A stretch of 64,000 nt of DNA from Clostridium sp. AT4 (GTDB lineage Bacteria > Bacillota > Clostridia > Lachnospirales > Lachnospiraceae): NCBI RefSeq assembly GCF_001517625.2, contig NZ_LN999828.1:2084529-2148528 (forward strand). Direction: 5' to 3'. The position numbers were made by a program, and so were the translations under genes. Under the pieces are notes generated by a model. The model saw nothing but the letters and a program-made list of their open reading frames with translations. It did not search any database and was not told the DNA's origin. This document shows, one piece after another, positions 26,831 through 36,298 of the stretch. Every line of letters starts with the position of its first letter. Positions within the stretch are counted from its first letter, which is position 1.

Positions 26831-27967
26831 TCAGTAGTTTCCCAGGATCCTTAAGGATACGGCTTCCTCAGAAATCCCCTTTAAAGCATTGCGGATCTTT
26901 GCATCGGATAAAGACCCTTCCACATCTACAAAAAAACGGTATTCCCAGCTTCTCCCGGGAATGGGGCGCGATTCGATCATCAGCATATTGATGTCATTGT
27001 AAATCAGATTTCCAAGCATATTGTAAAGAGAGCCGCTTCTGTGGACGCCCTCAAAACAGATGCTCACCTTATTAGCGCCCTTTCTGTATACAGGATCCTT
27101 TGACAGGATAATAAAACGGGTCACATTATTTTTATTGTGGTTAATGGAGCGCTCCAGCACCTTTAAGCCATAAAGCTCTCCCGCAATCTCACTGGCTACC
27201 GCCGCCTGGGAACGATCGTTTTCCTCTGCCACTTTTTTAGCCGCTACCGCCGTATTGACCGTGCTGATCTGTTTCCAGTCCCTGTGGGCATTCAGATACT
27301 GGGAGGTCTGCATCAGAGCCTGCGGATGGGAATAAACTGTCCGGATATCCTTAATATCCGCATCTTCCCGGCCCAGCAGCGCATGGTTAATCGGAAGCTC
27401 CGTTTCCGCTGCGATGTACACATTATGCTTTACTAAGAGATCATAGTTGTCGCTTACTGCCCCAGCGGAGGAGTTTTCAATAGGGAGCACCGCATAATCT
27501 GCCCGGCCCTCCTCCACCTCTGTCATGGCATCCTCCATGGTCTTTACATGGTACATATCCGCATCCGGGCCGAAATACCGGCGGGCCGCACCGTGTCCAT
27601 AGGAGCCCTCCACACCCTGATATACGATCCGCACATTTTCCCTTTTTAAATCCTCGATCATGGAAAACCCGGTGTCCATCTCCTGCCCGTGGGAAGCCAG
27701 AAGACCATACTGAAGCCTGCGGCTGATGGTCATGATCTGCGAAAACAGTTCATATGTACCTTTGCGCGTAAAATCACTGTGAGCCAGAGCTGTAACCGCC
27801 TTAAGCTTCTGCTGCTCCCTCTCCCTGTCATAAACAGGCTTTCCGGTCTGTATCTTATACTCAGCCACCTCTCTGCACAGCTCCATACGTGTCTCAAACA
27901 GCTCTGTCAGGCTGGCGTCAATCACATCCAGCTGCTGCCGGATCTCCTGTAAGTTCAGTTCCTTCAT
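26831..27967 (-). CDS. pheA: Bifunctional chorismate mutase/prephenate dehydratase
   Basis: This 378-residue P-protein of phenylalanine biosynthesis has a chorismate mutase domain at about residues 1-85 (IRQQLDVIDASLTELFETRM). The prephenate dehydratase domain covers about 115-290 (VAYQG-type VRIVYQGVEGSYGHGAA, ADYAVLPIENSSAGAV near 195, TRFIILSKDP). The C-terminal ACT domain covers about 300-375 with GSLYNMLG and ESRPIPGRSWEYRFFVD, for phenylalanine feedback. The ATG at 27967 overlaps the plsC stop as ATGA; the longer frame from 28108 is rejected. Confidence 0.95.
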   Translation of the reverse strand: MKELNLQEIRQQLDVIDASLTELFETRMELCREVAEYKIQTGKPVYDREREQQKLKAVTALAHSDFTRKGTYELFSQIMTISRRLQYGLLASHGQEMDTGFSMIEDLKRENVRIVYQGVEGSYGHGAARRYFGPDADMYHVKTMEDAMTEVEEGRADYAVLPIENSSAGAVSDNYDLLVKHNVYIAAETELPINHALLGREDADIKDIRTVYSHPQALMQTSQYLNAHRDWKQISTVNTAVAAKKVAEENDRSQAAVASEIAGELYGLKVLERSINHNKNNVTRFIILSKDPVYRKGANKVSICFEGVHRSGSLYNMLGNLIYNDINMLMIESRPIPGRSWEYRFFVDVEGSLSDAKIRNALKGISEEAVSLRILGNY

Positions 27968-28704
27968 CTCTGTTCCTCCAGCTCTTTTATCATGGAGCAA
28001 ATGATCTCTCTTGTGTAGGCTCCGGGGAACTTGCGGTTTTCTGCCGGAAGTTCCTTTAAATAAATGGGTTTTCCGTATTCGATGATCACATGGCTGGGCC
28101 GGATCCATGGGAAATGACGCTCAAATACCTCTGCCGTCCCCACCATGGCAACAGGGATCACCGGACAGCCGCTCTTTTCTGCAATCTTTAAACTTCCCTC
28201 ATGGAACTCCATCAGTTTTTCCGGATTCTCACCGGGATTTCTGGTTCCTTCGGGGAAAATCCACATGGAAATTCCTCCCTTGATCTTTTCAATTCCTGCC
28301 AAAATAGTTTTTAAACCTTCTTTAATATTCGAACGATCCAAAAATAAGCAGTTCATCCGATCCATCCAGCGGTTTAGCAGCGGGATCTTTATCATTTCCT
28401 TTTTGGCAATAAAACCGGTCAGTCCAGGAACGGTCATATAGCCCATGACAATATCAAAATAACTTCTGTGGTTTCCCACATAAAGCACCGCCCGGTCGGT
28501 GGGAATATTTTCCAGCCCCCGCACCTCGTATGTGATCCCGGCGATCCGGCTGATTTTTTTAAAAATCCACCGCACCATGGAAAAGCTCTTCCAGCCTGCC
28601 TCCTCCGGGTTCTTTTTTGCCTTTTTCTCCAGAAAACACAAAACCGGAAAAGTAAGTACCAAATACAGCACAATGGCGATGGCTGCCAGCAATAAGCGTA
28701 TCAT
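27964..28704 (-). CDS. plsC: 1-acylglycerol-3-phosphate acyltransferase (PlsC)
   Basis: This 246-residue membrane-associated acyltransferase makes phosphatidic acid from lysophosphatidate. It has an N-terminal TM (about 3-25), the HX4D motif in GNHRSYFDIVMG near residue 77, FLDRSN near 119 and FPEGTRNPGENP near 150. It overlaps pheA by ATGA, so they are co-transcribed although functionally unrelated. The acyl donor (acyl-ACP or CoA) is not predictable. Confidence 0.93.
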   Translation of the reverse strand: MIRLLLAAIAIVLYLVLTFPVLCFLEKKAKKNPEEAGWKSFSMVRWIFKKISRIAGITYEVRGLENIPTDRAVLYVGNHRSYFDIVMGYMTVPGLTGFIAKKEMIKIPLLNRWMDRMNCLFLDRSNIKEGLKTILAGIEKIKGGISMWIFPEGTRNPGENPEKLMEFHEGSLKIAEKSGCPVIPVAMVGTAEVFERHFPWIRPSHVIIEYGKPIYLKELPAENRKFPGAYTREIICSMIKELEEQR

Positions 28705-28737
28705 ATGTAACTCTCCTTCTGTTCAAAATATTTACTG

Positions 28738-28777
28738 CCATCAGCGGATAAAGGGATGCTCTCCTGCCCGCTGATGG
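28738..28777. repeat. 10-bp inverted repeat, possible terminator or intergenic repeat
   Basis: CCATCAGCGG (28738-28747) pairs perfectly with CCGCTGATGG (28768-28777). It lies between the 163-residue membrane protein gene and plsC on the minus strand. No T-run is present. CCATCAGCGGATAA recurs at 26790. Confidence 0.55.
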
Positions 28778-28819
28778 TATCCATTATATACCAGAAAACA
28801 TCGGAAATACAACTCTTTG

Positions 28820-29311
28820 TTAGTTTGAGTTTTCAAGTCTGCCGGGGGTCTGAAGCATCTCAAAGAGAAGCCCGGTGCAAAACCACAGGGGCCCAAAAGC
28901 CAGCCGGATCACCCCGCCGATATGATCGGGCCACATGGAATAATCCCATGGGCACACATTAAAATACTTTAAAATCGTTCCTGTCACATACTCTGCCGTA
29001 AAAATCAGAACCATATCCATAAGTCCGTGGCGCACCAGTCTGGCTGGTGGTGAAATACGATCGGTTCCCGCCTCCGGGAATGCAGACAGGCCGGTGAGCC
29101 AACGGTCTGCCGTATTTACGATCCCCGGCAGAAGGACTCCCATGCCATAGATGGGAAACATCCAGAGCGAGGTGCGCCCCATGAGCCGCATATCTCCCCG
29201 CATCCAGGATTCCGATGAAGTGAAAATGACCTCCAGACACCAGCCCGCAATCCCGCAGCGGCAGAAATTGCGGAGCGATTCTTTTAATTTTCCATTATAC
29301 TGTCTCTTCAT
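28820..29311 (-). CDS. CmpB-like (ABC-transporter type IV, PF06541) membrane protein
   Basis: This 163-residue membrane protein has the PF06541-type signature: GWCLEVIFTS near residue 22, GRTSLWMFPIYGMG near 45 and YVTGTILKYFNVCPWDYS near 115. It has about four hydrophobic segments. The family name is historical; transport is not shown. It is a single gene between plsC and cardiolipin synthase, only 38 bp after cls, so it may be co-transcribed with it. Confidence 0.75.
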   Translation of the reverse strand: MKRQYNGKLKESLRNFCRCGIAGWCLEVIFTSSESWMRGDMRLMGRTSLWMFPIYGMGVLLPGIVNTADRWLTGLSAFPEAGTDRISPPARLVRHGLMDMVLIFTAEYVTGTILKYFNVCPWDYSMWPDHIGGVIRLAFGPLWFCTGLLFEMLQTPGRLENSN

Positions 29312-29349
29312 AGGGCTAGTATGGACAGCAGAACTGAAAATTATTCTTC

Positions 29350-30882
29350 CTATAAAAGCGGAGACAAAAGACGGCTTCCCTGCTCCCTGATCCTGGTCAG
29401 AAGGCCTCTTTTTTTATAATCCTCTCTTGTTATCTGGCGGCAGTGAGGCAGGTCATTCATAAATGCCTGCTCCAGTTCTGCCGTGACCGCCTCATCATAA
29501 ATCGTAGCGTTTACCTCAAAATTCAGTTCAAAGCTCCGGATATCCATATTGGCAGTGCCATAGCAGCAGACCCGGCCGTCAACCATAATCCCCTTGGAAT
29601 GGAGAAAACCATTAGTATAGATATAGACCTTTGCACCATAATCCAAAAGTTCTCCTGCATAAGAACAGGTTGCCCGGTACACAAACGGATGATCCGGCTT
29701 ACAGGGAATCATCAGACGCACATCGACCCCGGACAAAGCAGCCATCTTAAGCGCCGAAAAAATGGCGTCGTCCGGCACAAAATAAGGCGTCTGAATATAA
29801 ATATGGTGCTTTGCCTTGTGAAACAGTTCCAGATAGTTGTTTCGGATATGGGGTTCTCTGGTATCCGGACCGCTGGCAATGATCTGCATTCCCACCTGGC
29901 TTCCCTCCAGTTCAGGATCAGGCCAGGCCGGTCTTTCTTTATCCCTTCGGACGTCCGTCTTCTTTTTCAGATCTGTCCGGAAATAGGCCTCATTTTTAAA
30001 GAGATTCTCTCCCGTAGCATAATTCCAGTCCAGTGCAAAGCGGATCTGCAGGCTCATCACTGCTTCACCGGTGATCCGCAGATGGGTATCTCTCCAATAA
30101 CCGAATCCGGGATCCTTTGAAATATATTCACGTCCAATATTAAAACCGCCTACAAATCCCACATTCCCGTCTATCACAACGATTTTTCTATGATTTCTGT
30201 AATTTACACGCAGGTTCAGCCAGCCTAAAATAGGAGGGAAAAATACACCGACTAAAATCCCGGCGCGGCGCAGTTCCTCCCACCGGCGTTTCGGCATAAA
30301 GCGACCCCCCATGCCGTCATAAAGAATCCGCACCTCTACGCCTTCACGCACCTTATCCTCCAGAATCGGCACGATCGAATCAAATACCTCGTCATTTTTA
30401 ATAATATAATACTGAATGTGGATAAATCGGCTGGCACGGCGCAGAGCGGTCCGAAGGCCTTCAAATTTCGCCTGGCCGTCTGTGTAGATCTTCACCTGAT
30501 TGTCGGTCGTAAGCACAGCTCCGGAAGTTTCCAGGTTATAGAGGATCAGGCTGCGGAAATCCCTTATGAGGGGATCCATCATTTCCTCCGGAATATCGCT
30601 TGAGCGGATAATCTCTTCCTGGCTTTTAACCGGCATATTCAGCCGATCGCTGATTCCCTTTACCTTAAACATCCGGCTCTTTTTTAAATCCTGGCCGAAA
30701 AGAAGATAAAATATAATTCCGAACACCGGAATAAAGTTCAGAGCAAACAGCCAGGTCCATACCGATCTGGGATCTCTGCGCTGGAAAAAAATAATAATAA
30801 TGGAAAACAAGAGATTGATTACGATAAGATGCGTCATAAGCCATTCCCAGACAGCCTCTGCCTCATTGAATATCACTCCCAT
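29350..30882 (-). CDS. cls: Cardiolipin synthase
   Basis: This 510-residue phospholipase D superfamily enzyme condenses two phosphatidylglycerols into cardiolipin and glycerol at the membrane. Two N-terminal TM helices (about 13-30 and 37-60) precede two PLD motifs: NYRNHRKIVVIDGNVGFVGG near residue 230 and GFLHSKGIMVDGRVCCYGT near 420, each with HxKx4D. Length and order match bacterial ClsA. A likely cls transcript also includes the downstream 163-residue membrane protein gene. Confidence 0.95.
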   Translation of the reverse strand: MGVIFNEAEAVWEWLMTHLIVINLLFSIIIIFFQRRDPRSVWTWLFALNFIPVFGIIFYLLFGQDLKKSRMFKVKGISDRLNMPVKSQEEIIRSSDIPEEMMDPLIRDFRSLILYNLETSGAVLTTDNQVKIYTDGQAKFEGLRTALRRASRFIHIQYYIIKNDEVFDSIVPILEDKVREGVEVRILYDGMGGRFMPKRRWEELRRAGILVGVFFPPILGWLNLRVNYRNHRKIVVIDGNVGFVGGFNIGREYISKDPGFGYWRDTHLRITGEAVMSLQIRFALDWNYATGENLFKNEAYFRTDLKKKTDVRRDKERPAWPDPELEGSQVGMQIIASGPDTREPHIRNNYLELFHKAKHHIYIQTPYFVPDDAIFSALKMAALSGVDVRLMIPCKPDHPFVYRATCSYAGELLDYGAKVYIYTNGFLHSKGIMVDGRVCCYGTANMDIRSFELNFEVNATIYDEAVTAELEQAFMNDLPHCRQITREDYKKRGLLTRIREQGSRLLSPLL

Positions 30883-31042
30883 ATATCTCCTCCTGCTTTG
30901 TTCATCCTCTATCGGGTATTCCTACTATAGCTTAACAGATCCCCCATCACAATATACATCCCTATTCCGTGAATGATCTTTTGTCCAGTCTACCACATCC
31001 TGTTATTTATTTCCAGCCTTCGCCCTTTCGCACCACCTCAAA

Positions 31043-31086
31043 AAAGCCGGCCCTATCTGACCAGACATCAGATAAAGCCGGCTTTT
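31043..31086 (-). terminator. Terminator after the DUF4250 gene
   Basis: Minus strand AAAAGCCGGC and GCCGGCTTTTTT form a long stem with TATCTGA/TCAGATA pairs inside. A perfect T-run follows. It ends the clpB-DUF4250 transcript. Confidence 0.88.
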
Positions 31087-31097
31087 GCTGCCAACCA

Positions 31098-31277
31098 TCA
31101 GCGGAAGCAGTTCCGTTTGGGATCATAGGAAAACCCTGCACCTTCCAGAGTTTCTTCTATATAAGACTGATCCAGCTCCATTTCTCTGCACATCTCTTCC
31201 AATGAACTGAAACGGTCTCTAAGCTGTGTATTCACAAAGCTGAACAGGATCATGGGATCCTTTGGAATCTTATTCAC
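31098..31277 (-). CDS. DUF4250 domain-containing small protein
   Basis: This 59-residue protein starts with GTG at 31277 (AGGAAGG 6 nt upstream) and reads NKIPKDPMILFSFVNTQL, then RDRFSSLEEMCREMELD and FSYDPKRNCFR. This matches DUF4250, a small Firmicutes family with a conserved PKDPxxLxSFVNxxLRD start and no known role. It lies 20 bp after clpB and before a strong terminator, so it is probably co-transcribed with clpB under HrcA-type control. Confidence 0.85.
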   Translation of the reverse strand: MNKIPKDPMILFSFVNTQLRDRFSSLEEMCREMELDQSYIEETLEGAGFSYDPKRNCFR

Positions 31278-31297
31278 CTTATGACCTTCCTTTCTTT

Positions 31298-33889
31298 TTA
31301 TTCCGTATAAGCGATAAGCCTGCTTCCATCCTCCGATACATCGATCACGATTACAGCGCCTTCCCGCAGCCCTCCTCCTAAAATCAGCTTTGCTGCCAGG
31401 GTTTCTACATTCTTTTGCAGATACCGCTTTAAAGGACGGGCGCCATATACGGGATCATAGCCGTTTTCTGTGATAAAGGCCTTCGCTGTCTCTGTAAGCT
31501 CCAGCTTTAACTCCCGGTCTGCCAGACGGCGGTTTAAGTCCGCAATGCATAAATCCACAATACTTCCAATATTTTCCTTTGTCAGAGGCTTAAAGAGAAT
31601 CATTTCATCCAGACGGTTCAAAAACTCCGGACGGAAATGAGTTCTCAGGTCATTCATCACAGCCTCTTTAGCCTCCGGGCGGATGGAGCCATTCTCATCA
31701 ATCCCCTCTAAAAGATACTGGGAGCCGATGTTGGAAGTAAGAATGATAATGGTGTTTTTAAAATCCACCGTGCGTCCCTGAGAATCTGTGATCCGTCCGT
31801 CATCCAGTACCTGCAGCAGCACATTAAATACATCCGGATGGGCCTTTTCCACCTCATCAAACAGCACTACGCTGTAGGGCTTGCGGCGCACAGCCTCTGT
31901 AAGCTGTCCGCCCTCATCATAGCCCACATATCCTGGAGGCGCTCCAATGAGACGTGCCACAGAATGCTTCTCCATATATTCGCTCATATCAATGCGCACC
32001 ATATTGGATTCATCATCAAACAGTGACTCTGCAAGAGCCTTGGCAAGCTCTGTTTTACCTACGCCGGTGGGGCCTAAAAACAGGAAGGAACCAATGGGCT
32101 TCGTAGGATCTTTAATTCCTGCCTTTGACCGGATAATGGCCTCTGTGACCTTCTCAACGCCCTCGTCCTGTCCTACGACTCTCTTATGGAGCACCTGATC
32201 CAGATGAAGGGTCTTGCTGCGCTCGCTCTCTGTAAGCTTTGCCACAGGAATGCCGGTCCATTTGGACACAATTCTTGCAATCTCATCCTCTGTCACACTC
32301 TCATGAACCAGGCTCAGATCTTCCTTTTTAACCTTCTCTTCCTCTGCCTCCAGCTCCTTCTGCAGCTGGGGCAGCTTTCCATACTGAAGCTCTGCCGCCT
32401 TGTTCAGATCGTATTTCTGCTGGGCATCCTGGATCTGGCGGTTTACAGCCTCAATCTCTTCACGGAGAGCAGAGAGGCGGTCTACGCTGGATTTTTCATT
32501 TTCCCACTGAGCCTTTTTTGCTGTAAATTCATCATGCAGCTCTGCCAGCTCCTTCTGTAAATCTGCCAGACGATCCTGGCTTAAGCGGTCTGTTTCCTTT
32601 TTTAATGCTGCTTCCTCGATTTCCATCTGCATCAGCCTGCGGGACAGCTCGTCTAATTCTGCGGGCATACTGTCCATTTCAGTTTTGATCATTGCACAGG
32701 CCTCATCTACCAGGTCAATGGCCTTATCGGGCAGAAAACGGTCGGAAATATAGCGGTCGGACAGCATGGCTGCGCTTACCAGAGCGGAATCTGTGATCTT
32801 TACGCCATGGTAAACCTCATACCGCTCCTTCAGTCCTCTGAGAATGGAAATGGTGTCCTCAACCGTAGGCTCTGCCACCATAACCGGCTGGAACCGGCGC
32901 TCTAAGGCCGCATCCTTTTCAATGTACTGGCGGTATTCATTTAAGGTAGTAGCGCCGATGCAGTGCAACTCGCCTCTTGCCAGCATGGGCTTTAACATAT
33001 TGCCCGCATCCATGGATCCCTCTGTCTTTCCTGCTCCCACAATGGTATGAAGCTCATCAATAAAGAGGATGATCTGGCCTTCGCTCTTTTTTACCTCTTC
33101 CAGAACTGCTTTTAAACGCTCCTCAAATTCGCCTCTATACTTGGCTCCTGCCACTAAGGCTCCCATATCAAGGGCAAAGAGCTTTTTATCCTTTAAGCCC
33201 TCCGGCACATCGCCCCGGACGATTCTCTGAGCCAGACCTTCTACAACGGCTGTCTTACCTACGCCGGGCTCACCAATCAGCACCGGATTATTTTTTGTCT
33301 TTCTGGACAGAATACGGACTACGTTGCGGATTTCACTGTCGCGGCCGATCACCGGATCCAGCTTCTGGTTTCTGGCCCGCTCTACCAGGTCATAACCATA
33401 TTTTTCCAGTGTATCATAGGTCGCCTCCGGGTTGTCGCTGACTACCCTCTGATTGCCCCGGACGGTGGACAACGCCTGCAAAAACCGTTCTCTGGTGATT
33501 CCATAAGTCTTAAACAGCTCCTTCATTTCCCGTCCGGGCTGCTTTAAAAGTGCTAAAAACAAATGCTCCACCGAAACGTACTCGTCTCCCATAGCCTTTG
33601 CTTCATCCTCAGCGTTAATCAGTACCTTGTTTAAATCATTGCTGATGTAAAGCTGGCCGCCGCCGCTTACCTTTGTAAGCTTCTCAATGGCCTGTTTGGC
33701 CTCATTTTTAAACATATCTCCCTGGATTCCCATTTTCGTAACCAGCTTCATGATCAGGCTGTCATCCAAGGTCAGGAGACTATAAAGCAGATGCGGCTGA
33801 TCGATCTGCTGATTGCCGTACTCATACGCCAGCTTTTCACAGCCCTGCACCGCCTCCATGGACTTTTGTGTAAATTTATTGATATTCAT
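31298..33889 (-). CDS. clpB: ATP-dependent chaperone ClpB
   Basis: This 863-residue AAA+ disaggregase resolubilises aggregated protein with DnaK. In order it has the Clp N-domain (about 1-145), NBD1 with Walker [10 protein letters not shown] near residue 202, a coiled-coil M-domain (about 410-525), NBD2 with Walker [11 protein letters not shown] near 603, and sensor [10 protein letters not shown] near 815. No tripeptide for ClpP docking is evident, as expected for ClpB. The ATG at 33889 ([10 protein letters not shown]) follows AAAGGGGAA; the frame extension to 33955 is rejected. Its promoter overlaps a CIRCE-like operator. Confidence 0.97.
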   Translation of the reverse strand: MNINKFTQKSMEAVQGCEKLAYEYGNQQIDQPHLLYSLLTLDDSLIMKLVTKMGIQGDMFKNEAKQAIEKLTKVSGGGQLYISNDLNKVLINAEDEAKAMGDEYVSVEHLFLALLKQPGREMKELFKTYGITRERFLQALSTVRGNQRVVSDNPEATYDTLEKYGYDLVERARNQKLDPVIGRDSEIRNVVRILSRKTKNNPVLIGEPGVGKTAVVEGLAQRIVRGDVPEGLKDKKLFALDMGALVAGAKYRGEFEERLKAVLEEVKKSEGQIILFIDELHTIVGAGKTEGSMDAGNMLKPMLARGELHCIGATTLNEYRQYIEKDAALERRFQPVMVAEPTVEDTISILRGLKERYEVYHGVKITDSALVSAAMLSDRYISDRFLPDKAIDLVDEACAMIKTEMDSMPAELDELSRRLMQMEIEEAALKKETDRLSQDRLADLQKELAELHDEFTAKKAQWENEKSSVDRLSALREEIEAVNRQIQDAQQKYDLNKAAELQYGKLPQLQKELEAEEEKVKKEDLSLVHESVTEDEIARIVSKWTGIPVAKLTESERSKTLHLDQVLHKRVVGQDEGVEKVTEAIIRSKAGIKDPTKPIGSFLFLGPTGVGKTELAKALAESLFDDESNMVRIDMSEYMEKHSVARLIGAPPGYVGYDEGGQLTEAVRRKPYSVVLFDEVEKAHPDVFNVLLQVLDDGRITDSQGRTVDFKNTIIILTSNIGSQYLLEGIDENGSIRPEAKEAVMNDLRTHFRPEFLNRLDEMILFKPLTKENIGSIVDLCIADLNRRLADRELKLELTETAKAFITENGYDPVYGARPLKRYLQKNVETLAAKLILGGGLREGAVIVIDVSEDGSRLIAYTE

Positions 33890-33943
33890 ACGCCATTCCC
33901 CTTTCTGCTGCGGAATCGTGTTTCTGTTCTTTGTTCTATGCGT

Positions 33944-33972
33944 ACTATAACACACATTATTAGCAGTGTCAA
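33944..33972 (-). promoter_or_regulatory. Sigma-A promoter of clpB
   Basis: Minus strand TTGACA (33972-33967), 17-nt spacer, TATAGT (33949-33944). The -35 box lies inside the CIRCE-like operator. Confidence 0.85.
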
Positions 33973-33986
33973 GAGTCGAGTGCTAA
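33960..33986 (-). promoter_or_regulatory. CIRCE-like operator (HrcA site) of clpB
   Basis: Read on the minus strand, TTAGCACTC, a 9-nt spacer GACTCTTGA, then CACTGCTAA. The first arm is perfect; the second has two mismatches to GAGTGCTAA. It overlaps the -35 of the clpB promoter, so HrcA-type heat-shock repression is likely. Confidence 0.85.
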
Positions 33987-34062
33987 TTTTTTTACAGAAT
34001 CCTTTATATGCAGACACCCGTCGGCCGGAACGATTCCAACAGGCGGGTGCAAAAGAAATTAT

Positions 34063-34911
34063 TTACTTTTTAAGTCCTAATGCTTTAATGGTCTTGGCTG
34101 TTAATGTACCCTCATAGATCACAGTAGCCGTATCTCCGGTCTTTAAGCCGTCAAACATCCCATCTTCTCCCACAAATGAAAAGAAGGTATTTTCCGGATC
34201 CTCTGTATCCAGAACCACATGATTGCTCTCTGCCTCTGCTACGGTACCGGTAAGGGTCTTAATTCCCGCGTCCTCTGTATCTCTGGCGTCTGCAGTCACA
34301 ATTTTTGTGGCGACTGCGGGAACTTCCTCATCTTCCAGATCTCCATAATATGTAATATCTGCCTCTGTTCCGGCCTTGACGCCGTCCTTTGTGACCGTCT
34401 GGGCAATGAGGGTATTTAAGGTATAGGAACCGTCCTCCGTCTTTAAAACAAGGCTTCCATCTTCTGTGCTTTCAATGGTTCCCGTGATTGTCAGATCATC
34501 CTCCTCAGCAGCTTCCTCCTCGGCTTCCTCTGCTGCGGAAATCACAATATCAACCTCTACGGCCTTTGCCGGCGTTTCTCCCAGCGCTCCTGTGTAGTAA
34601 ACATCTACCTCATCGCCTTCACCGATGGCCTCTGCTCCGGTAAGCTCTGCTCCGGACACGTCAAATCCGGCTTCTGTTCCGGCATCGTCTGTTACTGTAA
34701 TAACCGTATCCTCTACTGTCTTTACAATACCGTAAAAGTTCTCCGTCTCTGCCTCCTCTTCCTCGGAAGAAGCCTCTGCCGTGGTTGTCTCTGCTGCCGA
34801 AGACGCGGCTGTCGTAGCCGTTGCTGCCTCAGTCTCTGTTTTCTGAGATGAACAGGCAGTCATTCCAAGGGCAGCTGCCATCACTGCGATCATAAAATAT
34901 TTTCTTTTCAT
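34063..34911 (-). CDS. Lipoprotein with three tandem beta-rich repeats
   Basis: This 282-residue lipoprotein has its lipobox MTAC near residue 20. A low-complexity Thr/Ala/Glu spacer (about 25-60) is followed by three repeats of roughly 60 residues. Each begins G-x-(V/I)-x-x-x-E with a V/I-rich strand, and they start near residues 60 (YGIVKTVEDTVITV), 130 (GTIESTEDGSLVLK) and 204 (GTVAEAESNHVVLD). Each ends with a DxxxVxYxG(A/D/T)L-like turn, as in an OB-type or S1-like barrel. The ATG at 34911 follows GGAGAGGAG. No known family is recognised. It is probably anchored outside the membrane. Confidence 0.8.
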   Translation of the reverse strand: MKRKYFMIAVMAAALGMTACSSQKTETEAATATTAASSAAETTTAEASSEEEEAETENFYGIVKTVEDTVITVTDDAGTEAGFDVSGAELTGAEAIGEGDEVDVYYTGALGETPAKAVEVDIVISAAEEAEEEAAEEDDLTITGTIESTEDGSLVLKTEDGSYTLNTLIAQTVTKDGVKAGTEADITYYGDLEDEEVPAVATKIVTADARDTEDAGIKTLTGTVAEAESNHVVLDTEDPENTFFSFVGEDGMFDGLKTGDTATVIYEGTLTAKTIKALGLKK

Positions 34912-35032
34912 AAATGAACTCTCCTCTCCATACATTTCTGTATACACGATACATATTACTACGCAATCTGTGTTTTTACTATGTATTTTCTTTGAAATTT
35001 TCTTTAGAATTCTATAAAAAAATCATTAAGCC

Positions 35033-36031
35033 CTAATTATATTTCAGCTCCTCTTCCTGGCTTTTACGCCTGTTTTTCCCTGTAAAATACAGAACAATCC
35101 CCAACAATATGCCTGAAACTCCCAATGCAGCCGTAACAGTCACTCCGGTTCGGATCCAGCGTAAAAATGGATCCGGCTCTTCTGTCGCTTCCGGCTCTAA
35201 AACCAATGCCTCTTCCTGCTCTTTTTCTGAATTAGAAATATTCCCCAGTTCCGCAGGTTCATACACAGCGGACACCTCATAGGAAACCGGCTCCACAACC
35301 TGAACCTGTCCTCTGTATACAGCCTCGTAATCACGCAGCAGCCTCTCTCCCCTTGCCGACGCCCTGCGGCAGACCTGGCCCGTTTCATCCATAAAGCTTT
35401 CCCCATCCCAATCCATAGATGTGATATGGTAAGCCTCGGACGAAAGCCCCATTTCTCCTAAAAGAAGCTCCTGTTCTGCCAAAGCTGAATCCAGGATATC
35501 TTCCCCGGAAATTTTTATTCCACCCAATTCATATTCATCTGCTCCATAGGAATAAAATGTCACAGGCGCCTGAAAATCCTCTCTCCACTCCTCCCCCAGT
35601 ACCCGACTCTCCTGCATATACAGCCGTCCTGATATCTTTGCGCCATTTTCCTCCTGCCTGCTGTCCACATAGGGTGGAAGCGTCTCTGCTCCTTCTACCT
35701 CCCGGTACACTTCCGTTTTTTCAAGCATACGGCTCCGGGAAGCTTCCGGCGGCAGCTCACGCACCTCCCAGTCCGCCAGGCGGTAATGAATCCCATTTTC
35801 ATCTGTATAGGAAGCTTCCGGCTGTTTCAACGACGGTAAGTCTTCCTCCTTCAAATTCTGTTTTAAAATAATGGAGCCCGGATGTGTCTTTTCCTCCTGA
35901 TTCGGATCATACTCGATCACCTGCTCTGCAGCGGCCCAGACCGTTTTGGATGATACATTGACAGCAGTAAACATCATTCCCACCGTGACCGCCAGACATA
36001 AAAGCTGCCTTCTGTTTTTGTATTCGTTCAT
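35033..36031 (-). CDS. Secreted single-pass membrane protein, unknown function
   Basis: This 332-residue protein has an N-terminal signal (about 8-34), an acidic extracytoplasmic region of about 250 residues, a C-terminal TM (about 292-316, TVTAALGVSGILLGIVLYF) and a short basic-acidic cytoplasmic tail. The central region has repeated Glu-rich and Tyr-rich strands but no recognisable catalytic motif. Its own promoter (TTGGCA-17-TACACT) and ribosome binding site GGGGGAA are visible upstream. The gene is followed by an unrelated lipoprotein gene. Confidence 0.7.
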   Translation of the reverse strand: MNEYKNRRQLLCLAVTVGMMFTAVNVSSKTVWAAAEQVIEYDPNQEEKTHPGSIILKQNLKEEDLPSLKQPEASYTDENGIHYRLADWEVRELPPEASRSRMLEKTEVYREVEGAETLPPYVDSRQEENGAKISGRLYMQESRVLGEEWREDFQAPVTFYSYGADEYELGGIKISGEDILDSALAEQELLLGEMGLSSEAYHITSMDWDGESFMDETGQVCRRASARGERLLRDYEAVYRGQVQVVEPVSYEVSAVYEPAELGNISNSEKEQEEALVLEPEATEEPDPFLRWIRTGVTVTAALGVSGILLGIVLYFTGKNRRKSQEEELKYN

Positions 36032-36096
36032 ATTTGTTCCCCCGTTTTGGTTTATCTGATTTACATAAAATACCTGTTTGGCTTTCCGCCTTTTGC

Positions 36097-36125
36097 AGTG
36101 TATTCTGCTTTTATCTAATTGCCAA
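36097..36125 (-). promoter_or_regulatory. Sigma-A promoter for the single-pass membrane protein gene
   Basis: Minus strand TTGGCA (36125-36120), 17-nt spacer, TACACT (36102-36097), about 66 nt before the ATG at 36031. Confidence 0.6.
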
Positions 36126-36232
36126 TGTGCGGTTTTGTTTTCAAATCAAATATCCTGGTGTGGGAGACCTTTGGAAATTTAAGAAATGAATGAATCTGAT
36201 GTATAAAACGCTGAAGACTTTAGAAAATAGAT

Positions 36233-36256
36233 CCGGACGGAGGGAACTCCGCCCGG
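36233..36256 (-). terminator. Terminator after the polysaccharide deacetylase gene
   Basis: CCGGACGGAG and CTCCGCCCGG form a 10-bp stem with a GGAA loop and one mismatch. On the minus strand ATCTATTTTCT follows. The 260-bp gap otherwise shows only the promoter at 36097. Confidence 0.75.
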
Positions 36257-36298
36257 TAAAGACATTATAAATATGTATGCTTCAAATTGCAAGTATTT

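Noticed and set aside
34000..34062. Stem CACCCG/CGGGTG as terminator of the three-repeat lipoprotein gene
   Set aside because: The stem has bulges and G-T pairs and no T-run follows, so support is too weak.
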